Source of the DNA: JADJLQ01 sp044227925
GTDB taxonomy: Bacteria > Bacteroidota > Bacteroidia > Chitinophagales > Saprospiraceae
DNA: 64,000 nt
Assembly (NCBI GenBank): GCA_044227925.1
Contig: JBGAVW010000009.1
Location: forward strand, 1-64,000
Direction: 5' to 3'
Shown here: piece by piece, positions 1 to 8,251 of the stretch
Layout: the number at the start of each line of letters is the position of its first letter
How positions within the stretch are numbered: the first letter of the stretch is position 1
The notes under the pieces: generated by a model
What the model saw: only the letters and a program-made list of their open reading frames with translations
What the model was told of the DNA's origin: nothing
The model's database searches: none
Position numbers and translations under genes: made by a program

Positions 1-111
1 GACTCAGTCGCTGCGCAACTGCGCATTCATGCTTTGTAATCAATCAGATTTCCTGTTTCTTTTAATCAATAGGAAATCCACGACTAAAGTCACCGATACA
101 GAGGGCATGAG

Positions 112-537
112 CTAATCCATACTTCTTTTGGGCACATATACTTTATTGCCATTCTCATTAATATAATACTGTCCTCCACGAGGGCCTGTGATGATTTCAT
201 GCCCCTGGCCGTAGTGATAAGCCTCCGGTGAATAATCTTTGGCTCGTGTACCCCGCTCGCCGGTATATGGATTGATATTGCCGGTTGTAGAATAGTTATC
301 ATGGTTGGTGTGATTGGAGTTGGTTTTGTAATGACCTTCTACATAGGTATTATCAGCAGGTTTGTAATACCCATTCTGGTAGCGAGTACCGGTATTGATA
401 TCAGAGTAAATGGAGGTGTTCTCATAGCTGTTTTTATTAGCCCTGTACCGCATATCCGGCGTGCCGTCTTTTTTATATTGTGCGCTGGCCGTGAGTGTGA
501 GCAGTAGGGTAATGAACAGGAGTAATTGCTTTTTCAT
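112..537 (-). CDS. Small exported protein with C-terminal RGGQYYIN-type motif
   Basis: A 141-residue protein. Residues 1-20 form a clear Sec signal peptide ending TASAQ, so it is exported. The mature part is polar, rich in Asn, Tyr and Gly, with no membrane segment. The C-terminus carries GPRGGQYYIN followed by a Lys/Val/Tyr tail. This resembles the short basic motif annotated as a PBCV-type basic adaptor domain, which often ends small Bacteroidota proteins. Function is unknown. The gene stands alone, and the upstream region (538-788) holds palindromic repeat elements. The ATG at 537 is chosen because the signal peptide starts there. Confidence 0.7.
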   Translation of the reverse strand: MKKQLLLFITLLLTLTASAQYKKDGTPDMRYRANKNSYENTSIYSDINTGTRYQNGYYKPADNTYVEGHYKTNSNHTNHDNYSTTGNINPYTGERGTRAKDYSPEAYHYGQGHEIITGPRGGQYYINENGNKVYVPKRSMD

Positions 538-574
538 GATTAGGATTGTTATTTATTTATTTCAGTTTTAATTG

Positions 575-690
575 GGGCTAAAGCCCTTGAAACTTCTCTT
601 TAAAATACCGCCGGCTAAAGCTCAACGGTATTTATAATTATTTGCTCTTTTGTTGGTTTTAATTGGATTTGTGTAGTAGGGCTGAAGCCC
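575..690. repeat. Two dispersed GGGCT-nn-AGCCC palindromes in an intergenic gap
   Basis: Two near-identical 12-bp palindromes lie in the 538-788 gap: GGGCTAAAGCCC at 575-586 and GGGCTGAAGCCC at 679-690. Both are followed by TT and AT-rich sequence. A degenerate copy lies between them near 612-632. The same family recurs as a denser cluster at 24029-24410, so these look like dispersed intergenic repeats rather than a gene-specific operator. Confidence 0.6.
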
Positions 691-788
691 TTAAATCATT
701 ACTTAATCGGATTTTTTTCTATGTGTTTTTTTTATTTTCATATTAATACTATATGCCTTATATGTGTTTTTGATACCCTATTTGTTTT

Positions 789-1445
789 TTACCTGAAACT
801 ATAGCAGCTGGTGGCTCCAGTCTTTCTATTGTACTTGCATCTGGTTTTTGTGCGGGCGTATGATTTTTTATGATAGGATTTATGGTAAAATTTATAATTG
901 ATACCCATATCGAGGCTACCGAAGTTATATCCGCCAGTCGCTACTTCAGCATGGCCATAGTGGAGCATATTTTTGTATTCTATTTGCATGGTGAAAGCAT
1001 TGGATAGATTGATTTCGGCGCCTATGGCAGGATTAAACTGAGCTGCTATAAAATGAGATGGTATCGTTTTGGCAGCGGCTACTCTTTCTTCCAGCCTGGA
1101 CTTCGTACTTGCATAGGCAGCGCCCACTTCCATTTTGATATAGGATTTCATACGGCTGTTTTCAATAAAAGCAAAAGATGCAAATCCACTCAATGATGAA
1201 ATTTGAGGTGTGATCACCGCTTTTTCGATTTGACTAAATCGTGAATGCTGTGCTATCAGTCCGTATCTCATGGCATGGGGGCAAGAAATATTATATTGAA
1301 TGGCGGCATGTCTGCCTGTAGTCATATCGTATGCTTTGCCATAAGGATGTATACCCATGAGTATGGAAAGATCTCCCTGCGCATTGGAAGCTAAAGCAAA
1401 TATTACCAGTAAAAGTGTCAGTGTGAGATGATTAAAAGTTTTCAT
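789..1445 (-). CDS. Exported outer-membrane beta-barrel-like protein
   Basis: A 218-residue protein counted from the ATG at 1445. That start is preferred to the upstream one at 1514 because it begins directly with a signal peptide (MKTFNHLTLTLLLVIF to ASNAQ). The mature part has alternating hydrophobic and aromatic stretches such as MQIEYKNMLHYGHAEV and LDMGINYKFYHK, typical of small outer-membrane beta-barrels of Bacteroidota. The C-terminus is basic with a short Cys-containing tail (RCKYNRKTGATSC), which is unusual for a barrel. No specific family is recognised. It is monocistronic and divergent from the toxin-antitoxin pair. Confidence 0.65.
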   Translation of the reverse strand: MKTFNHLTLTLLLVIFALASNAQGDLSILMGIHPYGKAYDMTTGRHAAIQYNISCPHAMRYGLIAQHSRFSQIEKAVITPQISSLSGFASFAFIENSRMKSYIKMEVGAAYASTKSRLEERVAAAKTIPSHFIAAQFNPAIGAEINLSNAFTMQIEYKNMLHYGHAEVATGGYNFGSLDMGINYKFYHKSYHKKSYARTKTRCKYNRKTGATSCYSFR

Positions 1446-1551
1446 GATTTTTAGTTTTGATTGATTACATAGATATATTGCAAAGAGGGGGAGGATGTTA
1501 TCAGGGAGAGGCACTTTTTTTCTTTTAACATAATCTGATTCTCAAAATCTT

Positions 1552-1559
1552 TATCTTTG
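1552..1559 (+). promoter_or_regulatory. Bacteroidota -7 element TATCTTTG before the antitoxin gene
   Basis: TATCTTTG exactly fits the Bacteroidota -7 consensus TAnnTTTG and ends only 4 nt before the ATG at 1564. Transcription would then begin at or next to the start codon, giving a leaderless or nearly leaderless mRNA. No convincing -33 TTTG is seen at the expected spacing. Confidence 0.4.
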
Positions 1560-1563
1560 ATAT

Positions 1564-1821
1564 ATGATAAAAGCCCGTGTTACACCACATAGCAATACAG
1601 TTAATCTTACTATACCAAATGATTATGTTGGAAAAGATATAGAAATCTTAATCTATAAGACAGATGAGGCTAATTCAGCAAACCTTTCTCAAGGAAGTAA
1701 ATCTGATTCTACGATGGCTCAATTTTGGGGCGTACTTAGTGATGATTCCGCCAATGATTTACAAAAAACAGTGAAAGAATTGCGTGAAGACTGGGAAAAT
1801 AGAAACAGTAAACAGTTCTAA
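1564..1821 (+). CDS. Putative VapB-type antitoxin
   Basis: An 85-residue protein. The N-terminal half (MIKARVTPHSNTVNLTIPND) looks like the beta-rich DNA-binding half of small AbrB/DUF2281-like antitoxins. The C-terminal half is charged and helical (LQKTVKELREDWENRN), as expected for a tail that wraps a PIN toxin. Its stop codon is 1 nt before the ATG of the PIN-domain gene, so the two are translationally coupled. Known logic of the family is that the antitoxin binds and neutralises the RNase and represses the operon. The antitoxin call rests mainly on size, layout and partner, as the sequence itself is divergent. Confidence 0.7.
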   Translation: MIKARVTPHSNTVNLTIPNDYVGKDIEILIYKTDEANSANLSQGSKSDSTMAQFWGVLSDDSANDLQKTVKELREDWENRNSKQF

Positions 1822-1822
1822 T

Positions 1823-2197
1823 ATGTATTTATTAGATACCAACACAATTATCGATTTTTGTAATGCAAAACTTCCGGATAAATCTGCAAACCTTCTACAT
1901 GATGTGTTCCCGATTATTTCTGTAATTACGCAAATAGAATTGTTTTCATCTACGCAATTGTCAATTGCAGAAAAAGATAATTTAATTAAACTTGTAAAAA
2001 TAGCAAAGGTGATTGATCATCTGGATGAGGATATAGTAAACCACACTATTAAAATTCGACAAAATTATAGGACTAAATTGCCCGATGCGATTATAGCCGC
2101 AACAGCCGTTGTTAATAACCTAACCCTTATTACCAGGAATATGAGTGATTTTTATAATATAGAAGGATTGAAATTAATTAATTCTCATTCCATTTAG
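1823..2197 (+). CDS. vapC: PIN-domain ribonuclease toxin (VapC-like)
   Basis: A 124-residue PIN-domain protein from the ATG at 1823, which directly follows the antitoxin stop. The open frame extends upstream inside the antitoxin gene, but that start is unlikely. PIN acidic residues are visible: the N-terminal LLDTNTIIDF with Asp5, the central TQIELF Glu, the LPDAIIAATA Asp and a final Asp in RNMSDF. These coordinate Mg2+ in the family, which cleaves tRNA or other RNA. It would be held inactive by the upstream antitoxin. The length is normal for VapC and all catalytic positions look intact, so it should be functional. Confidence 0.88.
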   Translation: MYLLDTNTIIDFCNAKLPDKSANLLHDVFPIISVITQIELFSSTQLSIAEKDNLIKLVKIAKVIDHLDEDIVNHTIKIRQNYRTKLPDAIIAATAVVNNLTLITRNMSDFYNIEGLKLINSHSI

Positions 2198-2225
2198 AAC
2201 AATATTATTCTCGAATAAGGTAGTC

Positions 2226-5200
2226 TTATTTCTCTACTACATATACCGGTATGTTTTTCAATACCTCCACATCGGGTGTATATGGTGTCTGCCCTGTCTT
2301 TAGATTTTTCTTGGATTGGATGATTACCGGCACACGCTCTCTCAAAAAGAGGTATAGCTCCTTTAAATCTAATATTTTATTTTGATCTGTATCTGCATTG
2401 ATCTGCCCTGTCAAAGTATTTTGCGGTTTGTTGCTAAATGCCTCCAATATCGCTTTGGTAAATGCACTGTTTCCCCAGATAGGATCGGTATACGATACCT
2501 CACCGGCACTGGATGATAACAGGAAATAAAAATCATTGGATGATTCGCTTAGTTTTATCAGTGCATCTGCCAATTCTTTGTCAAAGGGATCAATAGATTT
2601 GGTACCTTGATTATACTCTTTAGAACTGGGTATACTCGCAGAAGCACCGCTATGACAGGCATCTATAAATAACAATTTTTTACAAGGCAGGTCCCTGAGT
2701 TTGGATTGTATATCCCGTATCATGTGTATGGCAGTCTCCTCTTCATATAATGGATCGTAGTCTGAGGGTACCAGGTAAAATTCATTATTGACCAATATAC
2801 CATGCGATGAAAAATAGATCAGCAGTACATCATCCTTGCGTATCCGTTTAAAATCGGTATAGTCGAGCACAATATCACGTACACTTTTTCTGATCGATTG
2901 GCTGGCAGTAAGCTCTTTTGTATTAAATACTTTAGTAGTGATGGCAGAGTAAATCTTACTGCCCTGATTCTCAAAAGCATTTGCAAAATCCCTGGCGTCT
3001 TTGGTAATATTTTCAAGGCTGGGATCCGCCACCCCGTAAGCATATACAAACAAATTATTTCGGGGAGGCTGGTAGTTGATGATCATGGTCGTGGCCGATT
3101 TTACCAGTTCACTTCCTTGCCATAGTGTAGGGGTGATTTTATTTTCCCCTTGTTTCAGCAGTAAATCAGCCTGAATATTGAATTGAAATGCGCCTAATAG
3201 TACCCCCTGGTCGAGGCTAAGTGAGACGGTATCGATAGTAATTTTATCAGGTCGTTGAATTATCAGCTTAGGTGTCAGTACCGGTGTGGTTTTATTTTGA
3301 TTGATAAGTTTTATAAGTATGAAGTGTTTGTCTCTTTTGACTTGTATATAATTTTTATGTATTACAGGATCAGGCTCTGACCAAAACATAAATATTTTTT
3401 CAAAATCAATTTCATCTTTGACACTCAGGATAGGTGGCGAAACAAATTTACTTTGTTTTAAAAAGAACGAATCCAGGGGTAGTCTTTTGTACTCATCTTC
3501 TTTAATAGGGCTGATATTGCCGGCTTGAATTTTTTGGGCTATCAATGCATTCGATTGATATTTTCGCGCCTGTACATACGGAGCTAATAATAACTTTATT
3601 GGAAGTTCAATTCGTTGCCTAAAGGCATGTAGACTATCTTTTAGAATAAGGTCAAAAAAGGTGCTGTCTTCAAAGCCGTAGTCATTTGCTTTGAGGGAGA
3701 CTATTATTAATCGATCTTCTCCGGGTAGAAGAGAAATGCGATGTTGATCTAAACTGATTTTTTTATCTTCCAATCCCTGAAAAGAAAAAGTATAATTAAT
3801 AATCGGTAAGCTGCCGTTATTAAATATTTTTACAGGTATATCTATTACGGCCATTCCGCTGTCCAGTGTATTTCTGAGTAAAGCCGTGTCCTGAATAATA
3901 GAAAGGCGTACAAACGCCGGTTTCTCGAAAAAATAAGATCTGCTTAAAGAATCTACTATTTGCTCATTAGACGAAATCAGTTCGAATCTGATTTTTTGTA
4001 TCCCTGAAACTGTAGATTTTTTGTATACAGGAGCGATAAAGTTTCGTTGAATTAAATTTTCCCGCGAGATCAAGACCTGGTTATTGAGTATATCATCGAT
4101 AAAAATTCGAAAGGATAATGGATGAGATACATTCACATTATCTTGTAACCTTATAGTAAAGGCTACTTCTTCATCCAGCTCTATGGTATCATTTTTATTT
4201 TTTTCGAGTAAGCTGATTTCCTTTATTTTAATATCTGAATCTAAAGCCTTTGGTGCATCGGTTTTCATTATTTCATTCAGAGCCATTTTTTGCAGCCAAC
4301 CATCCCTGCCCTCAGCATCTCCTGAGGATGTCCAGCCACCCAATACTAAATTGCCTGACCTCGCCATGATTACAGAATTGATATCGTTATTTTGATTTCC
4401 CCCCCAGATATACTCTTCTTTTTGGGTTAATGTCTTTGGATCTATTTTTACTAACCAGGCTTTTTTTCTTCTGGCCCCACCACGCATATGGGAGTTGGTA
4501 TTGCCCACCACTACCAGGTTTCCTTCTGTATCGTATGAAATATCATTAAGGTTGTCTTCGTATTTGCCCCCATAGTTTGATTTAGAAAGTATATTGCCAT
4601 CTTGAATATCTATCTTAATTATATACGCGTCCACCCTGTTTTTAGGGTCAAAGTATTCTCCTCCAATAATAAAAACATGCTCACTTTCTTTTAAGATAGA
4701 TTTTCCCATTCTCATATTTTTGGGACCTTTTTGGTACCAAATAAGATTACCTGTTTGGTCGGCTAATCCATACCAAAGAAAATGATCACCAACAGTTTCT
4801 CCTGTTACCAAAATCCTGTTGTTAGAAACAGAAATTACATCATATAATTTTATGGACGCATCTGATATAGTCTTTTTCAACATAAGACTATCTCTATTAT
4901 AGAATCCTATCAATGCCTTGCCTTTGTCTTCGCCAATTACTACATAGGTACCGGGGCTGGTTTCAATTATTTTGGAATAAAATCCATGGACAGATGTTTC
5001 AATTTTAGTCCATAGTACTTTACCTTCAATATCCATTTTCCTGATATTGGGATGAAGGGAATACCTGGCTTCACCATTCACATAATGTGATGTATTTACA
5101 TAGCCTGTATAAATCCAATTTCCGTCGAAAGTATGGGCAACAGCAAGGGCATCGTCTTTTACCACAGAACCGTAGTTCTTTTCAAAGTTTATTTTTCCCT

Positions 5201-5495
5201 TATTGTCTACTATGGTAAAATATTGATCATCACTTTTGTTTATCCGGGTGGTAGTAAACCCGACACTAATGAGCTTTTGATTTGGCAACTCTATCAAATC
5301 GTGTATTTCTTCTGAGCCGTCTCCACCCATATAAGCTTGCCATTCCAGGGGAGGTGATTTTAATACCTGACCCGTCATTATCAGCGATGAACTTAAAAAA
5401 CAAATAATGATTACCCACCTCATAGCAAAGGTCAAAAATAAAGGATTGATACCGAACGATACCAATCCTTTGATTTTATTATTATTTCTATCCAT
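2226..5495 (-). CDS. Exported caspase-fold (peptidase C14) protein with propeller-like N-terminus
   Basis: A 1089-residue protein. A hydrophobic export signal lies at residues 25-43 (MRWVIIICFLSSSLIMTGQ), so the ATG at 5423 may be the true start. Residues ~45-420 are a repeat region of the 'GGxxxDxxxxI/GxTxS' type, probably a beta-propeller. Residues ~430-830 look like beta-sandwich domains. The C-terminal ~240 residues form a caspase-like peptidase: His898 in YFSSHG and Cys947 in DACHSG (numbered from 5495) are the catalytic dyad. Such enzymes cut after Arg/Lys or Asp; specificity cannot be read here. It starts 28 nt after the stop of the T9SS-sorted gene and is probably co-transcribed with it. 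No T9SS sorting domain is present, so it may remain in the periplasm or outer membrane. Confidence 0.85.
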   Translation of the reverse strand: MDRNNNKIKGLVSFGINPLFLTFAMRWVIIICFLSSSLIMTGQVLKSPPLEWQAYMGGDGSEEIHDLIELPNQKLISVGFTTTRINKSDDQYFTIVDNKGKINFEKNYGSVVKDDALAVAHTFDGNWIYTGYVNTSHYVNGEARYSLHPNIRKMDIEGKVLWTKIETSVHGFYSKIIETSPGTYVVIGEDKGKALIGFYNRDSLMLKKTISDASIKLYDVISVSNNRILVTGETVGDHFLWYGLADQTGNLIWYQKGPKNMRMGKSILKESEHVFIIGGEYFDPKNRVDAYIIKIDIQDGNILSKSNYGGKYEDNLNDISYDTEGNLVVVGNTNSHMRGGARRKKAWLVKIDPKTLTQKEEYIWGGNQNNDINSVIMARSGNLVLGGWTSSGDAEGRDGWLQKMALNEIMKTDAPKALDSDIKIKEISLLEKNKNDTIELDEEVAFTIRLQDNVNVSHPLSFRIFIDDILNNQVLISRENLIQRNFIAPVYKKSTVSGIQKIRFELISSNEQIVDSLSRSYFFEKPAFVRLSIIQDTALLRNTLDSGMAVIDIPVKIFNNGSLPIINYTFSFQGLEDKKISLDQHRISLLPGEDRLIIVSLKANDYGFEDSTFFDLILKDSLHAFRQRIELPIKLLLAPYVQARKYQSNALIAQKIQAGNISPIKEDEYKRLPLDSFFLKQSKFVSPPILSVKDEIDFEKIFMFWSEPDPVIHKNYIQVKRDKHFILIKLINQNKTTPVLTPKLIIQRPDKITIDTVSLSLDQGVLLGAFQFNIQADLLLKQGENKITPTLWQGSELVKSATTMIINYQPPRNNLFVYAYGVADPSLENITKDARDFANAFENQGSKIYSAITTKVFNTKELTASQSIRKSVRDIVLDYTDFKRIRKDDVLLIYFSSHGILVNNEFYLVPSDYDPLYEEETAIHMIRDIQSKLRDLPCKKLLFIDACHSGASASIPSSKEYNQGTKSIDPFDKELADALIKLSESSNDFYFLLSSSAGEVSYTDPIWGNSAFTKAILEAFSNKPQNTLTGQINADTDQNKILDLKELYLFLRERVPVIIQSKKNLKTGQTPYTPDVEVLKNIPVYVVEK

Positions 5496-5523
5496 TTTGG
5501 CACCGTTAAGTGATGCCTGTTGC

Positions 5524-7611
5524 TTACTTAATAAGAAGTATCTTACCAGTCACCATATACGCCTCGGCCGACACTATGACTCGATAAGTTCCCTCAGGAA
5601 TCGAGCTCAAATCTATAGTTAAAACCTGGGCTCCCTTTACCAAAGGTTGATTAAAGACTTTAAGTTGTTTGCCACTTAGATCAACCAGTAATATCCGGGC
5701 ATTTACGGGTATTGGCGCATCAATATTCAAGTTGATAGTTCCTTTTGACGGTACTGGAAAAAGGCTTAATTTAATATCTTTTGAGTTTTGCGCTGGTATA
5801 TTTTTAACTTGATAGGGCAACGCAGAAATACCAATCGATTTAAATTGATTATTGACCACAAAGCTAGTCATATCCTGATCATCTAATGTAAATAACTGAT
5901 TTGCTTTAATTTTCTTATCAGTGGTAAATGAAATAGATATTACCAAATTCTCATTTTTAATTTTTCCATTTTCTTCCAAACCATCCCACACTATTCTGAT
6001 CAGGTTATCCTTAATAGAATAATTTTGGGTACCAAACCCAGGTAAAGATGCTGATTTGATTTGTACAATGTTTACCCCCGGATTTTTATTAAATGACATT
6101 TGTAAGCCAATCAGATCAGCTGTGTTTTTCAAATTAAAATTGATAGTTTGAATCCGATCAGGTTCAAACTCTGATAACTCAGATTCCAGCCAGTATGGAT
6201 TAGTAGATCTGTCTTCCAGTATATTTAGACCTTGTATTGCATCCAAACTCACATCTCCTGTTTTTAAACCGATAAAATCCACGTTTATTTTGTTGATTGT
6301 CAAATTGTTTAGAGTATATGCGATTGGATAATCCTCTTTAAATGGATTTTGTGGGTTTTTAAATTTATACTCCTTAGGAATAAATTGCCATACCGGTGTC
6401 TTACCAAAATCAGGGATTAATCCCAGTATTAAACTTCTAATTAGAACAATATCCTGTACACTAACCGTAAGATCCCCGTTTACATCAGCGGCTATTATTT
6501 CATATGGTGTGGACAATGATTGTATTTGGAGTAAATGTCTTTTGATCAGCAATATATCTATTACGGAGAGACCAGTGGCATATAAATCGTTTTTAGTTGC
6601 ACTAACAGTATAAGTTTGTGCCGGGGCAAGCTCGCTGAATTTATAGTTACCTTGAAAATCCGTGATCGTGGAGTATTGATTTGCTTTGACATTAACTTTG
6701 GGCAGAGGAATCAAATTAGACAAGGTGATTTTACCTGAGCATTCTACTAATTTTTGAATACAAATTTTACCAGGATCCAACTCAGGCACTATAGGTTCTG
6801 ACAGAGGGTGGGAACTGATAAATTCAATTGGTAACATAGCATCAGTAAAGAACAGGTTTGCGCATTCACCGGGATCGCCTGTCAATGTAACAAAAATTGA
6901 AAATAATTTGCGCGTTCCTTCAAAAGAATACCCTTCAGTAAACGGACTAAACCAGATTGCTGCAATTTTATTTTGGTTATAAATGCGGATATCATTTTTA
7001 TTCCATTCGTCGAGACCAGGCTTTCCTATGGAGTCAATCCTCAATATCTTATTTTCTGAAGAGGAAATTGAAAACTGAAATCCAAGTATATTAGTAAAAT
7101 CAGCACCATAAACAGGGATTTCCAGAGAGCTTCCTTTGGGCCCTTCCAGATCAGGTATACTCAACTTGAGTTTGTTCTGATTTAGTTTTATCACATACTG
7201 ATTATTTGACTCGGAGCATTCATTTAATAGGCCAGTAGGATCTACATGGATGATTAAATAATTATAACCTTGAATTTGGATGCTATCCTGTTGTGTTATA
7301 CTAAATATTTCATCTGGTTTTAATTCTTCCAATGGACTGACACCCAATGCGGCCACTTGCAATAGTTTATCATTGGCAGAAATTAAGTTATCCTCTGACA
7401 AATAAGCGTAATACAATACGTTGTCCAGGTCAGTAGAAAAATGGCCAGCCAGATTGGCTGTTTTATTCCCAATATTAGAGAGGTTTATTGTATATTTTAT
7501 TCTATTTGATTTCAGTAATAAAATGGAACCGGCCGTAATTTTTAGGTCCGGACACTGAGCAGCACTCAAAAAAATACTGGCAGTAAATAAAATTGTAATA
7601 ATTTTTTTCAT
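5524..7611 (-). CDS. T9SS-sorted surface protein with CARDB-like and dockerin-like domains
   Basis: A 695-residue protein from the ATG at 7611 (signal peptide MKKIITILFTASIFLSAAQ). The mature N-terminus (CPDLKITAGSILLL...) resembles a CARDB-type adhesion fold. Residues ~140-270 look cohesin-like. Residues ~300-350 resemble a carboxypeptidase-regulatory-like strand set. Residues ~350-400 carry two dockerin type-I-like calcium loops (LSVIDILLIKRHLL and DVNGDLTVSVQDIVLIRSL). The last ~75 residues (LFPVPSKGTINL... to KILLIK) form a T9SS type A sorting domain. A cohesin-like and a dockerin-like part in one chain suggests self-association or surface assembly, by inference. It is divergent from the ECF sigma gene and lies upstream of the caspase-fold gene on the same strand. 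Confidence 0.8.
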   Translation of the reverse strand: MKKIITILFTASIFLSAAQCPDLKITAGSILLLKSNRIKYTINLSNIGNKTANLAGHFSTDLDNVLYYAYLSEDNLISANDKLLQVAALGVSPLEELKPDEIFSITQQDSIQIQGYNYLIIHVDPTGLLNECSESNNQYVIKLNQNKLKLSIPDLEGPKGSSLEIPVYGADFTNILGFQFSISSSENKILRIDSIGKPGLDEWNKNDIRIYNQNKIAAIWFSPFTEGYSFEGTRKLFSIFVTLTGDPGECANLFFTDAMLPIEFISSHPLSEPIVPELDPGKICIQKLVECSGKITLSNLIPLPKVNVKANQYSTITDFQGNYKFSELAPAQTYTVSATKNDLYATGLSVIDILLIKRHLLQIQSLSTPYEIIAADVNGDLTVSVQDIVLIRSLILGLIPDFGKTPVWQFIPKEYKFKNPQNPFKEDYPIAYTLNNLTINKINVDFIGLKTGDVSLDAIQGLNILEDRSTNPYWLESELSEFEPDRIQTINFNLKNTADLIGLQMSFNKNPGVNIVQIKSASLPGFGTQNYSIKDNLIRIVWDGLEENGKIKNENLVISISFTTDKKIKANQLFTLDDQDMTSFVVNNQFKSIGISALPYQVKNIPAQNSKDIKLSLFPVPSKGTINLNIDAPIPVNARILLVDLSGKQLKVFNQPLVKGAQVLTIDLSSIPEGTYRVIVSAEAYMVTGKILLIK

Positions 7612-7675
7612 CTTAGTTAATTTTGATTCTTTCTGAATATTGAATTGACTTAGATTTATTGCCGAATAGACCAAA

Positions 7676-7721
7676 TGTTATCAGTAATTTTGGATACTTT
7701 TTGAAACTAAACCTGATAACA
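7676..7721. promoter_or_regulatory. Inverted repeat TGTTATCAG/CTGATAACA around a -7 element
   Basis: A perfect 9-bp inverted repeat, TGTTATCAG at 7676-7684 and CTGATAACA at 7713-7721, is separated by 28 nt. Just inside the left arm is TAATTTTG (7685-7692), an exact match to the Bacteroidota -7 consensus TAnnTTTG in the direction of the sigma gene at 7742. The repeat sits in the divergent gap between the sigma gene and the T9SS-sorted gene, so it could be an operator for either or both. The regulator is unknown. Confidence 0.45.
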
Positions 7722-7741
7722 ACTAAAAAAATTGATCATAT

Positions 7742-8251
7742 ATGTATAGAGAATTGACTGATATTGAAATTCTGGATTCCATCCGTACTGGAGATCAGTC
7801 AGGGATTAATCAAGTTTATAAAAAGTACTCGACCATGATATATCAATTGATTCTAACTAATAATGGTAGTCAGCAGGATGCAGAGGATATATATCATGAG
7901 GCTTTAGTGACCATGATATCCAATATTCGAACACCCGGCTTTGCACTGACTGCTAAATTGAGTTCGTATTTGTATTCCATCAGCAGAAACCTATGGCTGT
8001 ACAAACTGAGGCAAAAGGGAAATAGTAAAATGGTTGATACTGAACTACCAGACCATATATTGCATGAAGATCAAGTACCTGAAATTGAAATTTTCGAAGA
8101 AAAACATGCACTAATAGCAAAGGTTTTTGATAGTATAAGCCCTGATTGTAATCAATTACTTAAGTCATTTTATTTTGACCAAAAACCCCTGAAAGATTTA
8201 GCTGCTGAAATGGGTTTGACCGATGGTTTCATAAGCTATGAACCACGATGA
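7742..8251 (+). CDS. ECF RNA polymerase sigma factor, shortened in region 4
   Basis: A 169-residue sigma-70 family protein of the extracytoplasmic-function class. Region 2 is intact: MIYQLIL, the QQDAEDIYHEALV core-binding/-10 helix and SYLYSISRNLWLYKLR. Region 4 begins normally (CNQLLKSFYFDQKPLKDLAAEMGLTDG) but stops at FISYEPR. From the matched Cys the tail is 34 residues, against 61 in the paralog at 43598. The missing part is the -35 recognition helix and C-terminal end. The stop overlaps the next gene by 14 nt. This is either a genuine truncation, a small deletion or a sequencing error. Its neighbours indicate a sigma/anti-sigma operon with the gene at 8238. Confidence 0.85.
   Translation: MYRELTDIEILDSIRTGDQSGINQVYKKYSTMIYQLILTNNGSQQDAEDIYHEALVTMISNIRTPGFALTAKLSSYLYSISRNLWLYKLRQKGNSKMVDTELPDHILHEDQVPEIEIFEEKHALIAKVFDSISPDCNQLLKSFYFDQKPLKDLAAEMGLTDGFISYEPR

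Noticed and set aside
2214..2230. Terminator between the VapC-like and caspase-fold genes
   Set aside because: Only a 6-bp AT-rich stem (AATAAG/CTTATT) overlapping the end of the caspase-fold gene; too weak.
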